Positions 1-9,771 of a DNA stretch of 25,141 nt are shown piece by piece. Numbering within the stretch: the stretch's first letter is position 1; each line of letters begins with the position of its first letter. The position numbers were made by a program, and so were the translations under genes. The DNA is from Polymyxa betae. Lineage: Eukaryota > Endomyxa > Phytomyxea > Plasmodiophorida > Plasmodiophoridae. Location: assembly GCA_003693705.1 (NCBI GenBank), contig RBZT01000785.1:1-25141 (forward strand), written 5' to 3'. The notes below the pieces were generated by a model. It had not been told where the DNA came from. It searched no databases and saw only the letters and a program-made list of their open reading frames with translations.

Positions 1-280
1 TGAAACAATTTCACAAGCTTTTTATGCTCCGCACAGGGTGGGCTAGTCTTCCACTTTTTGGCTTTTGGCGGCATAATGTCGATCTTCGGAAAGAATCAGT
101 TCCAAGGTAGCTGACAGAGGCAGAATCAGAATCAGAATGAAATTGGAAGGACATGGTCTCTCCGTTTCGGACTCCGGAGGCAGCTCCATGGGCTTCAATT
201 TTCGCGCCATTTTGGATTCCAGTGACAAAGAGCTAACACAAGCTATATTTAGCTCCCTCAGAAAAGACTACATCATGCAA

Positions 281-715
281 AAAGTTCCGCAAAATTCGGA
301 ACTTCCGCAAGTTCCGAAAGCTCCAAAAGTTCAGGAACTTCATTCAAATCTCAATTTTTATTCGACGGTTTCAGTCTAATGACCAGACTTTCTTCCAAGT
401 TCCGCCCGAATCTTGAAATATTGTGTGGAGGTCGAAACATAAGCGCTCGTAGTTTTTGTTAAATCCTTCTCTTGGCTTCAGTTTTTTCGCGCAAAAAACC
501 AAGTTTTCGCGTTTTTGGCGAATCTTCGCATATTCGAAGCGAAAATTTGGCATAGTCAAGAGCCTGCGCCTGAAGTTCCGCCCGAAACTTTGCAGAGAAT
601 CACTTGCTCTACAAAGTTCTGGGCAGAACTTAGGTTAATCATTGTTGCCGGCATCAAACTCTGAGGTTGAAAAAACGGTTTTGGCAGAAGTTCCGGACGT
701 TCCGGAACTTTCGGA
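281..715. repeat. Cluster of dispersed AGTTCCG-type short repeats
   Basis: The motif AAGTTCCG and its reverse complement CGGAACTT recur many times, in both orientations and at irregular spacing. The 14-mer AAGTTCCGCCCGAA occurs exactly twice, at 397-410 and 573-586. A compact inverted set lies near 281-320 and another near 686-715. Between them (about 480-550) is an A/T-rich block with TTCGCG and TTCGAAGCGAA palindromes. Short ORFs cross the region but show no recognisable protein. The block lies upstream of transposase relic 1 and could be that element's subterminal repeat array or an independent minisatellite; I cannot tell which. Confidence 0.55.
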
Positions 716-875
716 GCATCAAAAAACTTTGCGCGCAAAATTAAATCTCTGCATTTCAGGATCTGCTGTCTCATCCCTTGGAGAGAAATGTCCCATATTC
801 AAGACTTGACAGCTGTTTCGGAATGAGGGCTACGCCATGGCCAAGCATGATCCTGGGAAGAGCCATTTTGTTGGG

Positions 876-1696
876 AACCGACGATGACGTTCTTTATTTG
901 GGACATTCCCCAATGTTTGTGGAATTGTTTGGGATCGTCTAAGAGGGCCGCGTCCACCTGGAGCTAAACCTGTCCATCTTTTGTGGGCTCTGCTGTTTTA
1001 AAAACTTTACGATACTGAGCATGCCAATCGCTCAATAACTGGAGCAGATGAGAAGACGTTTCGGAAATGGTCCTGGATATTTATTGGCCTCCTTGCGAAT
1101 ATGGATGATGTTGTAAGTGGATATATCGAAATATATATACTCAAACAAAAATTTTACATTGCTAGAATATTTGGGAAAATCGTTTCATTGGATCAGTGGA
1201 AGGACAAAATTGTTCTGATTCATTAGACGGAACAGATTTTCGTATTTTTGAGCCTTCTCCTTTTGATCGCAAGTGGTATTCCCATAAATTTCATGGACCG
1301 GGATTACGTTACGAGATCGGTTTATATATCCGAACTGGAAATATTGTCTGGGCCCATGGTGGACTTCCCTGCGGAGAATGGCCTGACCTGCGCCTAGCTC
1401 GCAATGCCTATTCTGGTTTTGTTGAAGATGGGGAATTAACTTTGCCGGATAAAGGATATTGTGATCGAAAATATTTCATATTTCCAACCGAACAGGATAG
1501 CAATAGATCACGGCAAAAAGCAATTATGGCCCGTCACGAAACTGTTAACCGGCGACTAAAGCAGTTTGGTGTTCTCGGCCAGAAGTTCCGTTATGCGATT
1601 CACCGGGATCCCAAGTGTTTTCACGCGGTCGTAAATCTCACTCAAATCATGATCGAAAATGGGGCGCCTTTGAATTCAATACAGCATCTGCTCTAA
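876..1696 (+). pseudogene. PIF/Harbinger-type DDE transposase (DDE_Tnp_4), relic 1
   Basis: This would cut and paste a Harbinger-type DNA transposon. The long open part (from 1196) reads SLDGTDFRI, then KWYSHKFHGPGLRYEIG, GNIVWAHG, GEWPDLRLAR and MARHETVNRRLKQFG. These give the first D (SLDGTD), second D (WPDLR) and glutamate (HETVN) of the catalytic triad, and the C-terminus looks complete. Upstream, the frame holding GADEKTFRKWSW (before 1113) matches the N-terminal part of the same family and is joined by a short intron. It contains a TGA in the segment before SLFGTFP and a TAA at 999-1001 inside a WALLF-K motif, so the copy looks disabled. The KWYSHKFHGPGLRYE style is one I associate with algal and stramenopile DDE_Tnp_4 proteins (family knowledge, not searched). 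It is clearly a different lineage from the other three transposases here. Confidence 0.85.
1113..1165 (+). other. Predicted 53-bp spliceosomal intron in transposase relic 1
   Basis: GTAAGT at 1113-1118 follows codons for NMDDV, and the acceptor TTGCTAG ends at 1165. Splicing at phase 0 joins them to NIWENRFIGSVEGQNC and restores the family's FRKW...WENRF...SLDGT order. The intron is AT-rich. It is direct evidence that the window is eukaryotic. Confidence 0.75.
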
Positions 1697-2212
1697 ATGC
1701 AGCGGGCCTTGTCTACATATTCGCTTCCAATTTCGAATGGGTCATTGAACTTGCCATCTTTTGCGGAAAATTCTATCATGTGAACATTTATACAATCTGA
1801 AAGATTGGGTAATTCAAAATTGAATCTGATGAAATATTCAGGTTTCGGAAATTCCCGCACCCCCCAGTGAAGAATCCAGCGAGGAATTTATTAATCGACA
1901 CAAACGCCGAAGAGCTTCCTATTGACGATTATCCCAAAAACGAGAGAATAGAACCAGTTATTGGGTCAGTCGTTGAATCTTCTGTACCTACCTCGCAGGA
2001 TGTACGGGTAGGCCAAGGAAAGGATTCTCTGGAGAAAAACTCTCAAATGATTTTCGTAGCCATCAGCAGGGCATGCAGGCGAAAACCAAACGTCTCTCAA
2101 ACCGACGAAAGTGACGACGAAAACAATCCAAAAACTGTTAGTATAACCCCACGAACAGAAGCAGAATACACCCCCAGCCTGGGCGAAACGGTTTGAAGTT
2201 TCCTCAAAAAGA

Positions 2213-2602
2213 ATGGAATCTCCTGTAGTTACTCCTAAGCCCAACAAGAAGGCTCGCAAAATCTTTGCGAGCCGTTTTCGCTGATCCGCACAATTTTCCC
2301 AACTGGAGTTCGATGCGAAAAAGATCAACCGCGATCTGGCTTTACAGAAACAAGCAGACATAAAGCAAGGTAAAATCTATATTGAGAAGGCTCGGTTGAA
2401 GCTGGAAGAGCAACGTATTGCTCACAGCCCGCTGCTCGCAACAAAAGTGGCAAAAGCCAACCTTGTTGCTAGTTTAATGGCGGCGAGTGCAGCAATGGAG
2501 CAAATCAAGCAAGCCTTACATCGTGCCTTCGACAACTATAATGTATTAACATTAATAAAAGAAATACAATACCTTTGGTTGTACCAGGCGCCGAAGTTCT
2601 GA
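2213..2602 (+). pseudogene. Harbinger accessory (Myb/SANT-like) protein, C-terminal fragment
   Basis: One reading frame runs from MESPVVTPKPNKKARK at 2213 to the stop at 2602, with a single in-frame TGA at 2282-2284. The first part is basic. The second part (QLEFDAKKINRDLALQKQ, then IEKARLKLEEQRIAHS and MAASAAMEQIKQALHRAF) is charged and coiled-coil-like, resembling the C-terminal tails of Myb-like proteins that accompany Harbinger transposases in oomycetes and diatoms. A preceding acidic, Ser/Thr-rich frame at 1867-2196 may be the linker of the same protein. No Myb helix-turn-helix is visible upstream, so the N-terminus is missing or too decayed to see. It lies downstream of relic 1 on the same strand but points at relic 2, so either could be its partner. 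The convergent layout of elements 3 and 4 favours relic 2. Confidence 0.45.
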
Positions 2603-2689
2603 TCCGTCTACAGCTGTACCAGTTTGACAGTGGCTGGCAGATTCGTAGTCAGTTTCGGGAAGATAATGGATATTGTCTACTGCAAGACG

Positions 2690-3430
2690 TCAATTCACGA
2701 TATTGTGTAGCACGCAGCAAGCCGATATCCCATCACATGCAGACTGGACGTCCCTCTCAGATTTAACGCAGATGGGCAAAGCCATTAGTGAATGCAACTG
2801 GAGCTTCAAAATACCGACGCCAGGTTCGAAAACGACCCCTGCAACTGAAAGCTTTTCATTTAGCTCCTGATTCTTTGGCAAAGATGCAGCCGGATGCCGA
2901 TATGGCACTATCATCCAGCTTGTTAGCTTGAACCATGAGTCGCCCAGCTGATACTGCCCAGGTGAGAAGAATTTTGATGGCTGCTTGCCAATCAGTCCAT
3001 TGTTCCAGTTTGTACTATCATGAACTGATCCATCCCAGTCGGTTGGAATCGAAAGTCAGCGAAACATTCATAGAAAATGATTGTTTTCTGTTGAAAAACA
3101 CTTCACCATCAAGCCTCTCATTTGACAAAGCACAACCTGTGTACCATCAGTTGATAAGACGTAGCCTTCGAAGCCACATTCTTGGTGGTTTAGCTTAACA
3201 GTACACGCTCTGATTCATCTGGCCACAAGATGAATTTTGGGGCTTAATCAGTCAGCGCTTTAATTAATCGCTTTGTGTAGAGACAGACAGTGCCGTATCC
3301 CACTCCTTTGACTCTTCCAACCATACCGATTCTTGCCCCCGTGCCTGAATGTCCTCAACGATGCAGATCGCAGGCAAGTTGAACCCATGCGTCGCGTTGG
3401 GGGCTCTGCGAGTTGATCTGTCAATGTTCA
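2690..3430 (-). pseudogene. PIF/Harbinger-type DDE transposase, relic 2
   Basis: Read on the minus strand, the pieces come in correct family order but in several frames. A helix-turn-helix-like N-terminus reads GVGYGTVCLYTKRLIKAL. It is followed by FILWPDESERV, then GFEGYVLSTDGTQVVLC (first D), GEVFFNRKQSFSMNVSL and GSVHDSTNWN (second D). The last pieces are LGDSWFKLTSWMIVPYRHP, KLSVAGVVFEPGVGILK (glutamate region) and ACCVLHNIVN. The last part is open at 2914-2690. At least two frameshifts (near DGT...GEVFF and before GSVHD) and several in-frame stops break it. The RKxxxSMNV, GSVHD and CCVLHN signatures are typical of the HARBI1/DDE_4 group seen in basidiomycetes and other eukaryotes, making this a distinct lineage from relic 1. 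A 86-aa minus-strand ORF at 3589-3849 may be extra N-terminal sequence but matches nothing I know. Confidence 0.8.
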
Positions 3431-4258
3431 AGGTCAACAAGGCTTTTGATGATTGCTTTACAGCTAGTGACGATCTTTACTCTCTATATCACTCAAGATA
3501 TATCTGAAACTCTGACCTCTTGAATAAACTCTTTAGCAGTTCGAAAAGGGAGATTATTTAATCCTTTGGAATCTTTAATACTTTTGCTCTAAGATTGATA
3601 TAGCGACTTTGTCGACCAAACGATATAGTGGACAAAAGAATGCAGGCACTCCTCTTGGCTCGAGATCGCCATCTGAACGGCCATTGCTATATAAGCGGCA
3701 TCAAGATCTCTCAGCAAATGCTTTTTTCTGAGAATTGCACATAAGTAAAATTTTGATGTTTGTACCCCTGACTTATCTGTTTGCCGAAAATTGCGTCTTA
3801 GGGTAACTCGTAGCTCCATGGGAAACTGAATTTCCGATAGGAAACTCAATCCGGGAAAATAAACATCCTGCCAAGTAAGATCCTGCCAGAAAAATCTTCT
3901 CGGATAACTAAGATCCTCTGATAATGCAAAGAGCTCTTTAAATTAGAAATTATATATAAATAAGCAAAATTCGAAACCTCATTAGGTCTTGTTCCATGGC
4001 ATGCAGTTCCAAGAGGTCGAGGAATACGAAGTCCTTTCCTCGTTGGAAGGCAATGAAAACACAATGATCATACAGCTTTGATGTCTTGCTTCATACCCTC
4101 TCAAAATACCCAACTTTCTAGCAAAGCAAGTGCATTTTGTAAAGAGAGATGACCACAATGATAGCCAGCATGTGAAATCTTAGGTTATTACTTTACACCT
4201 GCGCCCTACTTCAAATCACCCAATTATCACTCTGCCCTCCACATCACAACTTTGCATC
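3431..4258. other. Spacer with no supported gene
   Basis: Only short ORFs occur here (for example minus strand 3589-3849 and 3846-4064). They carry no recognisable motif and end in AT-rich sequence. This may be the 5' end of the element carrying transposase relic 2. I did not find a convincing terminal repeat or target duplication. Confidence 0.4.
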
Positions 4259-4617
4259 ATGAAGGAGATATTGAACGCCATCCTTAAATATTCTGGCAAC
4301 GATACAGAAGACCTCTCATTATTGCAAGACAAAGTCCTAATGTACTTGTCAACCAAGGCTTTATAAACCTACGTCTAGTCCAAGGTTGTTGAAAAGAGCC
4401 CCGATGGAGCAAAAAATGGTCGCAAGACTAAGGCAATATATGCAGGTGTCTTGCAGACAGTATCGTCAGCTCTGTAATTAAGATGGAGAAAGCATTCGAT
4501 GCTCATGTCGAGGCCTTACACTTCGTTCTTGCATTATTGCACATGCAGGCTCACGAAGTGGCCATTTGGCCTACAAGTCAGCATTGCCACTTTCAAATGA
4601 ATGGGTCTTTTGGGTAG
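4259..4617 (+). pseudogene. Unrecognised decayed reading frame
   Basis: An ATG at 4259 opens MKEILNAILKYSGNDTED. The same register continues after in-frame stops (TAA, then TAG) through KVVEKSPDGAKNGRKTKAIY and LQTVSSAL. A one-base shift then leads into MEKAFDAHVEALHFVLALLH and MQAHEVAIWPTSQHCHFQMN, ending at TAG around 4615-4617. The amino acid composition is protein-like across two registers, which suggests a once-coding sequence of about 115 codons, but I cannot assign a family. It ends about 250 bp before the left end of Harbinger element 3. The sequence from 4618 to 4870 shows nothing I can name. Confidence 0.3.
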
Positions 4618-4870
4618 AAATGACAGAAGACTTCAAACTTATTCGCTTTTTCTGTCTGCATTGATTGCCGTCTCAATTCTGCATTGATTGCCGATTCGAA
4701 GGGACATCGAATCCCGCGCCCGCACGGAGACGCATACCATGTTATTTGACCAAATCAAGTTTTACATTTTGATGTTTTACATATTTGTCCTACAAAGTCC
4801 ATTAATTACCAGTGGCTACTTGTAATCAGAAACGATTTTTCAGGCTTGGTCTTACTTAAGATTGTATCTC

Positions 4871-4873
4871 TAA
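4871..4873. repeat. Target site duplication (TAA), left side of Harbinger element 3
   Basis: TAA directly precedes the terminal sequence GAGCATCTCC and is repeated at 7452-7454 directly after GGGGTTGCTC. A 3-bp TWA-type duplication is the hallmark of PIF/Harbinger insertion. Confidence 0.75.
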
Positions 4874-5020
4874 GAGCATCTCCACCGGTACGCGGTTAAT
4901 TCGACGATATATTTCCGGTTTTACGTCTTGAATTGAGGCTACGGCAAATAGTGGCACGTTTTATAAAATTTCCGCACCGCTCCACAACGGTAACCTTGAC
5001 GTTATATTTCCCTTGCCGCC

Positions 5021-6457
5021 ATGGATCGCTGGAGACAGCAGCTGTTATTGGATATTGAGCCGTGGAATGATTCGGATTCAGATGATGATATCCAGCAGTG
5101 CTTTCTACAGCTGACCGAGACGATGCCCAAATCATGTGGCGGGTCTATCGCTGGTCGTAGTGCGAATTTGGATCGAGAAAGGCAATCTGGGCATGATCTA
5201 ATACAGAAAGACTAGTTCATCGATCGTCCAGTTTTCACCGACAAAATGTTTCGTCGGCAGTTCCGCATGAGGTTTCGTTTATTTGAACGCTTTGCTGAGT
5301 ATACAATTTACATTCAATGTCTATAAAGGCGAAATCTGTTCGAAAAAGTAATAGCTGGAGAAAGTTACTCCAGCCATCCGTACCTCCGAGCAACTGAGGT
5401 CGATCAAAACTTAACCCAAAAGGTCGACGCTTTAGGAGTTCCCGGATTTTCGACCATTAAGAAATGAGTCGCAGCACATCGTATGCTCTGCTATCGCTTG
5501 CCGGCAGATGCAGTAGAAGAGTACGTTCGTATTGGCGAATCGACGGCCCTGGAATGCTTCAAGGTTCGAGTAGAGGAATTTGTGAACTGTCTGCCGCGAC
5601 TTACTTCATAATTAACGATTTTATACTGCTATAATTACCAAATTCGGCAGGGAATATCTTAGAGAACCAACGGAAACCGATGTTGAACGAAGCCTTAGGG
5701 AAGATGACAGCCGTGGATTTCCTGGAATGTTCGGTTCCCTGGATTGTACCCATTTAATCTGGGACAGATGCCCTGTATCTGAGCATGGTCAATATCTTGA
5801 ACGAGATGGAAACAAATCTATCGTGATGGAGGCTGTTGCAGGTCATGATCTATGGATCTGGAATGCATATATTGGCATGCCTGGTTCCAACAACGATATC
5901 AACATTGTTAACCGCTCTCCTTTGATGGGAAAGCTTCTGAGAGGGGTCGCACCACACGTCCAGCACAAGGTGAATGGGAATCAGTATTCCATGTCCTATC
6001 TATTAGTCGACGGGATTTACCCGAGTTGGCCGGTATTTCTGAAGACCATTACGCAGCAACAGGGCCTCAAAAGGCAATAATATGCTCAACAGCAAGAGTC
6101 CGCTCGAAAGGATGTGGAACGAGCCTTTGGAGTCTTGTGGAGAGGTTCGCAATGTTGAAGTACCCGTGTCGTTTGTGGAATATGTCCACAATAGTTTCCT
6201 TTTGGACTGCTTGTGTGATCCTCCACAATATGATCATTGAGGACAAGCGTCATCGAGATCTGGAGGATCTGTTCGAAAAACAACAATTCGCTCGATCTGA
6301 TATACAAGAACGACGCCGGGACCCTTTCACCTTCGAGCGGTTGGTAGAAACAGCAGCCTTGGCTACCAACAGTGCTGAATACTTTCGCCTACGAGACGAC
6401 GTGATAGACGAATTGTGGCGTAGAAAGGGTGACCACTTGATTATATTCAACCTTTGA
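5021..6457 (+). pseudogene. Harbinger element 3 transposase (HARBI1-like DDE nuclease)
   Basis: The start ATG at 5021 opens MDRWRQQLLLDIEPWNDSDS. The same frame continues past a TAG (5213-5215) into VFTDKMFRRQFRMRFRLFER, the conserved FRRxFRM motif, then DALGVPGFSTIKK and ADAVEEYVRIGESTALECF. A second block has EYLREPTETDVE, then GFPGMFGSLDCTH (first D), KSIVMEAVAGHDLWIWNAYI, GMPGSNNDINIVNRSPL (second D), YLLVDGIYPSWPVF and ARKDVERAFGVL (glutamate). It ends CVILHNMI and LRDDVIDELWRRKG. All three catalytic acids are present. Damage includes in-frame TAG, TAA and TGA in the first half, an unresolved junction near 5590-5650 (short intron or indel), a TAA after LKRQ (6078-6080) and a frameshift in the FGVL region. 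The family is widespread in plants and oomycetes. The partner Myb-like gene lies convergent at 6526-7268. Confidence 0.9.
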
Positions 6458-6525
6458 TAAACAACTTCTGACGGTCATTCTGCATCCTGTGGTGGAGGGG
6501 TCTGCTTCTGCATAGTCTGCAGTAC

Positions 6526-7268
6526 CTACCCCAGCACGAGAAAGCTTGAAGAACAGCTGTGCTTTTTGGTCCATCTCATTGATGTTTGCGGAAAACTAAA
6601 CCATTCTTGCTTGCAAAAGCTTCGCCTGAGCTTTGATACCTTGGTCGCCTGAGCTTTGATACCTTGGGCGTCAGCCAAGCCTTTCGCTGCTCGGGCGTTG
6701 GTCACAACGTTCTGCTTTTGTTCTTTCGCTGCTTTCGAGCCCTGCTGCGTACCGGGTCCTGGTTCGAGATCCTCCACTTCAACGATCTCATCGTTTTCGT
6801 TGAGCTTCAAACGCTTGACCGCTTTACCGGGCAGGTCTTGTTTGGGCTCGCAGGTCTTGCCACTTTGGATATTCCCGAAAAATATACCAAACATGGATAT
6901 ATGCAAACTCAGACGTTTTCTGTTGAGAATTCGTTGATTTGTTTAAATCCAATGCTTTTTTAATCAGTCTTCCTCGTTCGCTCCACTAGGATTCAAATCT
7001 TCACAGCGTCATACGCACTTACCAACTTCGAGACGTCATGCTGGATATGGCTCCATTTAGCGGCGAGTGATCTAGCAGAGCGGCGGGAAGCAGAGTTACC
7101 TTCAAGGTGCTGGTGCTCATGAAAGTTGGCCTCCACACGCTCACAGAACGTCTGAGACTTCTGCACCACCCCAGTCGTTGCATTTTGAGAGACATTCAGC
7201 CAAGACCGGGCAAGCTGACAATCTTCAGCCGTTGAGAAATTCGTCCCTGGCTTGTGCTTGGCAGACAT
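6526..7268 (-). pseudogene. Harbinger element 3 accessory protein (Myb/SANT-like, NAM-associated type)
   Basis: In Harbinger transposons this second protein binds DNA and helps recruit the transposase. I place the start at the Met of MSAKHKPGTNFSTAEDCQLA (7268), since the trihelix/Myb-like pattern begins there: F-x-x-E-D-x-x-L-A-R-S-W-x-N-V, then QTFCERVEANFHEHQ, SLAAKWSHIQHDVSKL. The open frame extends upstream to 7421, beside the TIR, but that part looks non-coding. A predicted intron (6920-7022) joins SKL to KTSEFAYIHVWYIFREYPKW, the conserved second motif ending in YPKWQ. After a frameshift near 6840, the tail reads ENDEIVEVEDLEPGPGTQQG and SKAAKEQK, the acidic stretch and the GxKAAKE motif of this family. 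The gene faces the transposase. Confidence 0.78.
6920..7022 (-). other. Predicted 103-bp intron in the element 3 Myb-like gene
   Basis: On the minus strand a canonical donor GTAAGT starts at 7022 within the codons after VSKL, and an acceptor TTCTCAACAG ends at 6920. Splicing keeps the frame open and joins the Myb-like helices to HVWYIFREYPKWQDL, as expected for the family. Without splicing the frame closes after DAVKI. Confidence 0.6.
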
Positions 7269-7784
7269 CTTGCAGAACTGAAGATCTAACGCAGCGACGA
7301 AAACCCGCACCAGTTTGCCGTCGGGAACTCGCAGTTTACAGATCGTGTTAAAATATTTCCCGTTTTCCGTCTTGCGATGGACCACCAATACGGGAACGCT
7401 TACTGAAAAATACAGATGCAACGGCGTTTTAAGTGCGCTGTGGGGTTGCTCTAAATATTCAAATTACAGTTAAGACATCAGCGAGCTTTCGAAGCGTTTC
7501 TGAGTTTGAGTTACAGCTCGGTATGCTGTCACCGAAAACTCAAACGGAAAACGCTGTTTCGGAGACGCTCAGTTTTTGAGTTTGGGTTTGCAACTGACTG
7601 CCAATCCTCTTCAGACTAATACCAAATCTCGAAGTATCCCTTTAAGGATCGATACACTCATCACGTTCAAAACAATTTAATACATCATCTCGAATTATCC
7701 CAGTAGAGATCGTTTCCACATTAGAGATCGTTGACTCTAAACTTTCCAAAATGGCAAGATTCAAACCCGTTAGCGACCGCTAAG

Positions 7785-8827
7785 CCTTAGCCGCCAGGTT
7801 CACGTTTTACGAGACACGAAATTCAACTTCAAACGGTTTATCAAAATAATGGTGTTGCTTATGCAATCACGGGCTTTGCGGCTTCGTATCCGCCAGCCAA
7901 GCAAAATTATCCGATCGAACTATTTCGACATAACGCTTCATCCGATACCAATCGACAAATTATCGTTTTACAATTTACCAGCTGCAATCACTGCGCGCTC
8001 AATTAGGAATCCCCGAATCTGTTATTACAGCCGAAGGCGATGTCGTATGTGGAGTCGAAGCGTTAACGTTAGTGTGCCGACGAATATCTGATCCTTGCCA
8101 GCTCTTTACTATCGCTAGCGAATTTGGTCGCTCTGTTGCGGCTACTTCTCGTATTATCAAGGCCACTATAGATATCCTATACAACCCGCATCAGACAATA
8201 TTTTTTTAATCACCATCTGGTCGGTAAATCCATCACCTCATTCTGCGATGCAATTCATGCTGCGGGTGCCCCTCTGCGTACATGCTGGGCATTCGTTGAC
8301 GGAGCGAAGCAATATATTAATCGACAAAGTGCACGAAAAAATCCTGACAGTCAATACGAAAACCTGCAGCGCTCAGTATATAATGGACATCCGCGCCGCC
8401 ATTGCCTCAACTGGATAGGAGTTACTACTCCAGATGGAAATATCGTTAGCATATACGGTCCTGTAGAAGGCCGATGGCATGATTCGACAATGCTTCTAGA
8501 GAGTCGTCAATTTCCATCTTTTCAATTCCATCGAGAAAAGATATCCGATTTAAAACGCATTTATGGAGATCCTGCTTATGGCTGCTGAGACATCGTCCGT
8601 TGCCCCTTTTCCATGCCAGAACCAGGTTCCAACGAAGCTCTTTTATATGCAGATAGGAGCTCTGTAAGAGAGACAGTTGACTGGAGTTTTTGGAGTTTTA
8701 TGAACCTTTGGGTGTTCTTGCAATTGGACAACAAACAGAAGATTCGGCAAGCAGCGATCGGGAAGATGTGGCAAGTCGCTGTTTTGCTAACTGCCACACG
8801 TGTTTGCAACCAGAGGGTAGTCTATTA
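7785..8827 (+). pseudogene. Harbinger element 4 transposase (HARBI1-like)
   Basis: A helix-turn-helix N-terminus reads YRFTIYQLQSLRAQLGIPES, VVCGVEALTLVCRRISDPCQ and FGRSVAATSRIIKATIDILY (about 7945-8205). After a frameshift in a T-run near 8205, the catalytic core reads LRTCWAFVDGAKQYINRQ (first D), SVYNGHPRRHCLNWIGVTTP, GNIVSIYGPVEGRWHDSTML (second D) and IYGDPAYGC. An in-frame TGA follows, and the same register then continues DIVRCPFSMPEPGSNEALLY, VRETVDWSF (glutamate), QKIRQAAIGKMWQVAVLLT and a stop at about 8827. So the DDE triad and C-terminus are intact, interrupted by one stop plus upstream frameshifts near 7945 and 8205. The start codon is uncertain; sequence from about 7785 gives YPIELFRHNASSD in another frame. 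The style (NGHKR-like core, GDPAY) differs from element 3. Confidence 0.86.
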
Positions 8828-8985
8828 AAAATGTATTTCAAAATTACCTCTGGCTAGTCTGGAAGAGTATTTAGAGCACCCTGTTTGCACTGCCTGCAAT
8901 CATTCCAATAAGCTGAATACAGATTGATTTATATTCGCCCCGAATTAAACAGCCAATGCGCGTTCGATCACATTTATTTTATTAT

Positions 8986-9771
8986 TTACTTAAGTCGCTC
9001 TGCGAGCTTCACCATCAATTCGTTTCGACGACGATCGCACTCATTTCTACGATAATCGCGGAGACATCAGTTTTAGTTTCTTTGAAGCATGATCATCCAG
9101 TCTCTCAGCGATATCCTTTAATGAAAGAACACATCGCCTGCATGGGCGATTCACGAATTTAACGCTTGCAACCACGTTTTTGTTCGATTTGGCCTAGAAC
9201 AAATCGAGAATTTCGTCTTCGCTACTCAGGTCGGAGTTGTTGTATTTTCCAAAGGCACACCGCCGGAGTAAGGCGCCTGACGATTCAATCGCCTTTGCCT
9301 TCATCCTCTCTTTGTTGCGAGCAGCAACGACAGTCTCGCTGTAATCAGTATTTCTACTGCCAATGTTTTCAGACAGGGGTTTTCGCTCGTTCTATTCCTA
9401 AAGTGGCCAAATTTTCTGAGCGCTTCCTGATTGTTATCTCGGAATAAACTGTGGATTCGTTCAAACCTTGTTTTACATCCGGGATCGTAGTTTTCGACCC
9501 CGGAACCGGGAATATTGAGTACACGGTCAACAATCGCGTCCCACACTTTCATTAACAGGCCTTCTCGAGCCTCCCTGGGAGCGAGGTGGTTGACTGCTTT
9601 TAGCATAATGATATCGTCGAAGCAGTTGAGCTGAGTTCTACTAGCTCTGCCGCCTTGAGCAATCGGTGTAACCTTGGAATCGTTGCATTGCTTTGGGGAG
9701 GGAAAGAAATCTGGAGGCATTGACGCAATCGTTGTGTTCGCCTGAGGGCCAGCAAAGTCCCGAGTATCCAA
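8986..9771 (-). pseudogene. Harbinger element 4 accessory protein (Myb/SANT-like)
   Basis: The first 156 codons are open (9771-9301). After a Pro/Gly/Ser-rich leader come FDDIIMLKAVNHLAPREARE, LLMKVWDAIVDRVLNI, CKTRFERIHSLFRDNNQEAL and RKFG. This follows the oomycete-type Myb-like pattern D-x-x-L-L-K-x-V, W-x-x-V, R-x-R-F-x-x-L-x-x-x-x-x-x-x-x-x-x-R-x-x-G. Downstream the frame breaks at 9301, but protein-like sequence continues to RRNECDRRRNELMVKLAERL with a stop at 8986-8988, matching the charged ERRRxELM tail of these proteins. The gene faces the transposase and is presumably its DNA-binding partner. Confidence 0.7.

Larger units (their letters stand above)
4874..7451. mobile_element. Two-gene PIF/Harbinger transposon (element 3), 2578 bp
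   Basis: The left end begins GAGCATCTCCACCGG and the reverse complement of the right end begins GAGCAACCCCACAG. The similarity continues inward: CGCGGTTAATTCGACG on the left against CGCACTTAAAACGCCG on the right, once a 3-base gap is allowed. This gives imperfect TIRs of about 30-33 bp (4874-4906 and 7422-7451), flanked by a TAA duplication. Inside are a DDE transposase on the plus strand and a Myb-like DNA-binding gene on the minus strand, converging in the middle. This is the standard two-protein Harbinger arrangement. Both genes carry lesions, so the copy is probably not autonomous. Confidence 0.88.

Noticed and set aside
2935-3198. Plus-strand 87-aa ORF
   Set aside because: It lies antisense to transposase relic 2, whose minus-strand motifs are clear, and has no motif of its own.
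6656-6963. Overlapping plus-strand ORFs of 93 and 99 aa
   Set aside because: They are antisense shadows of the element 3 Myb-like gene tail.
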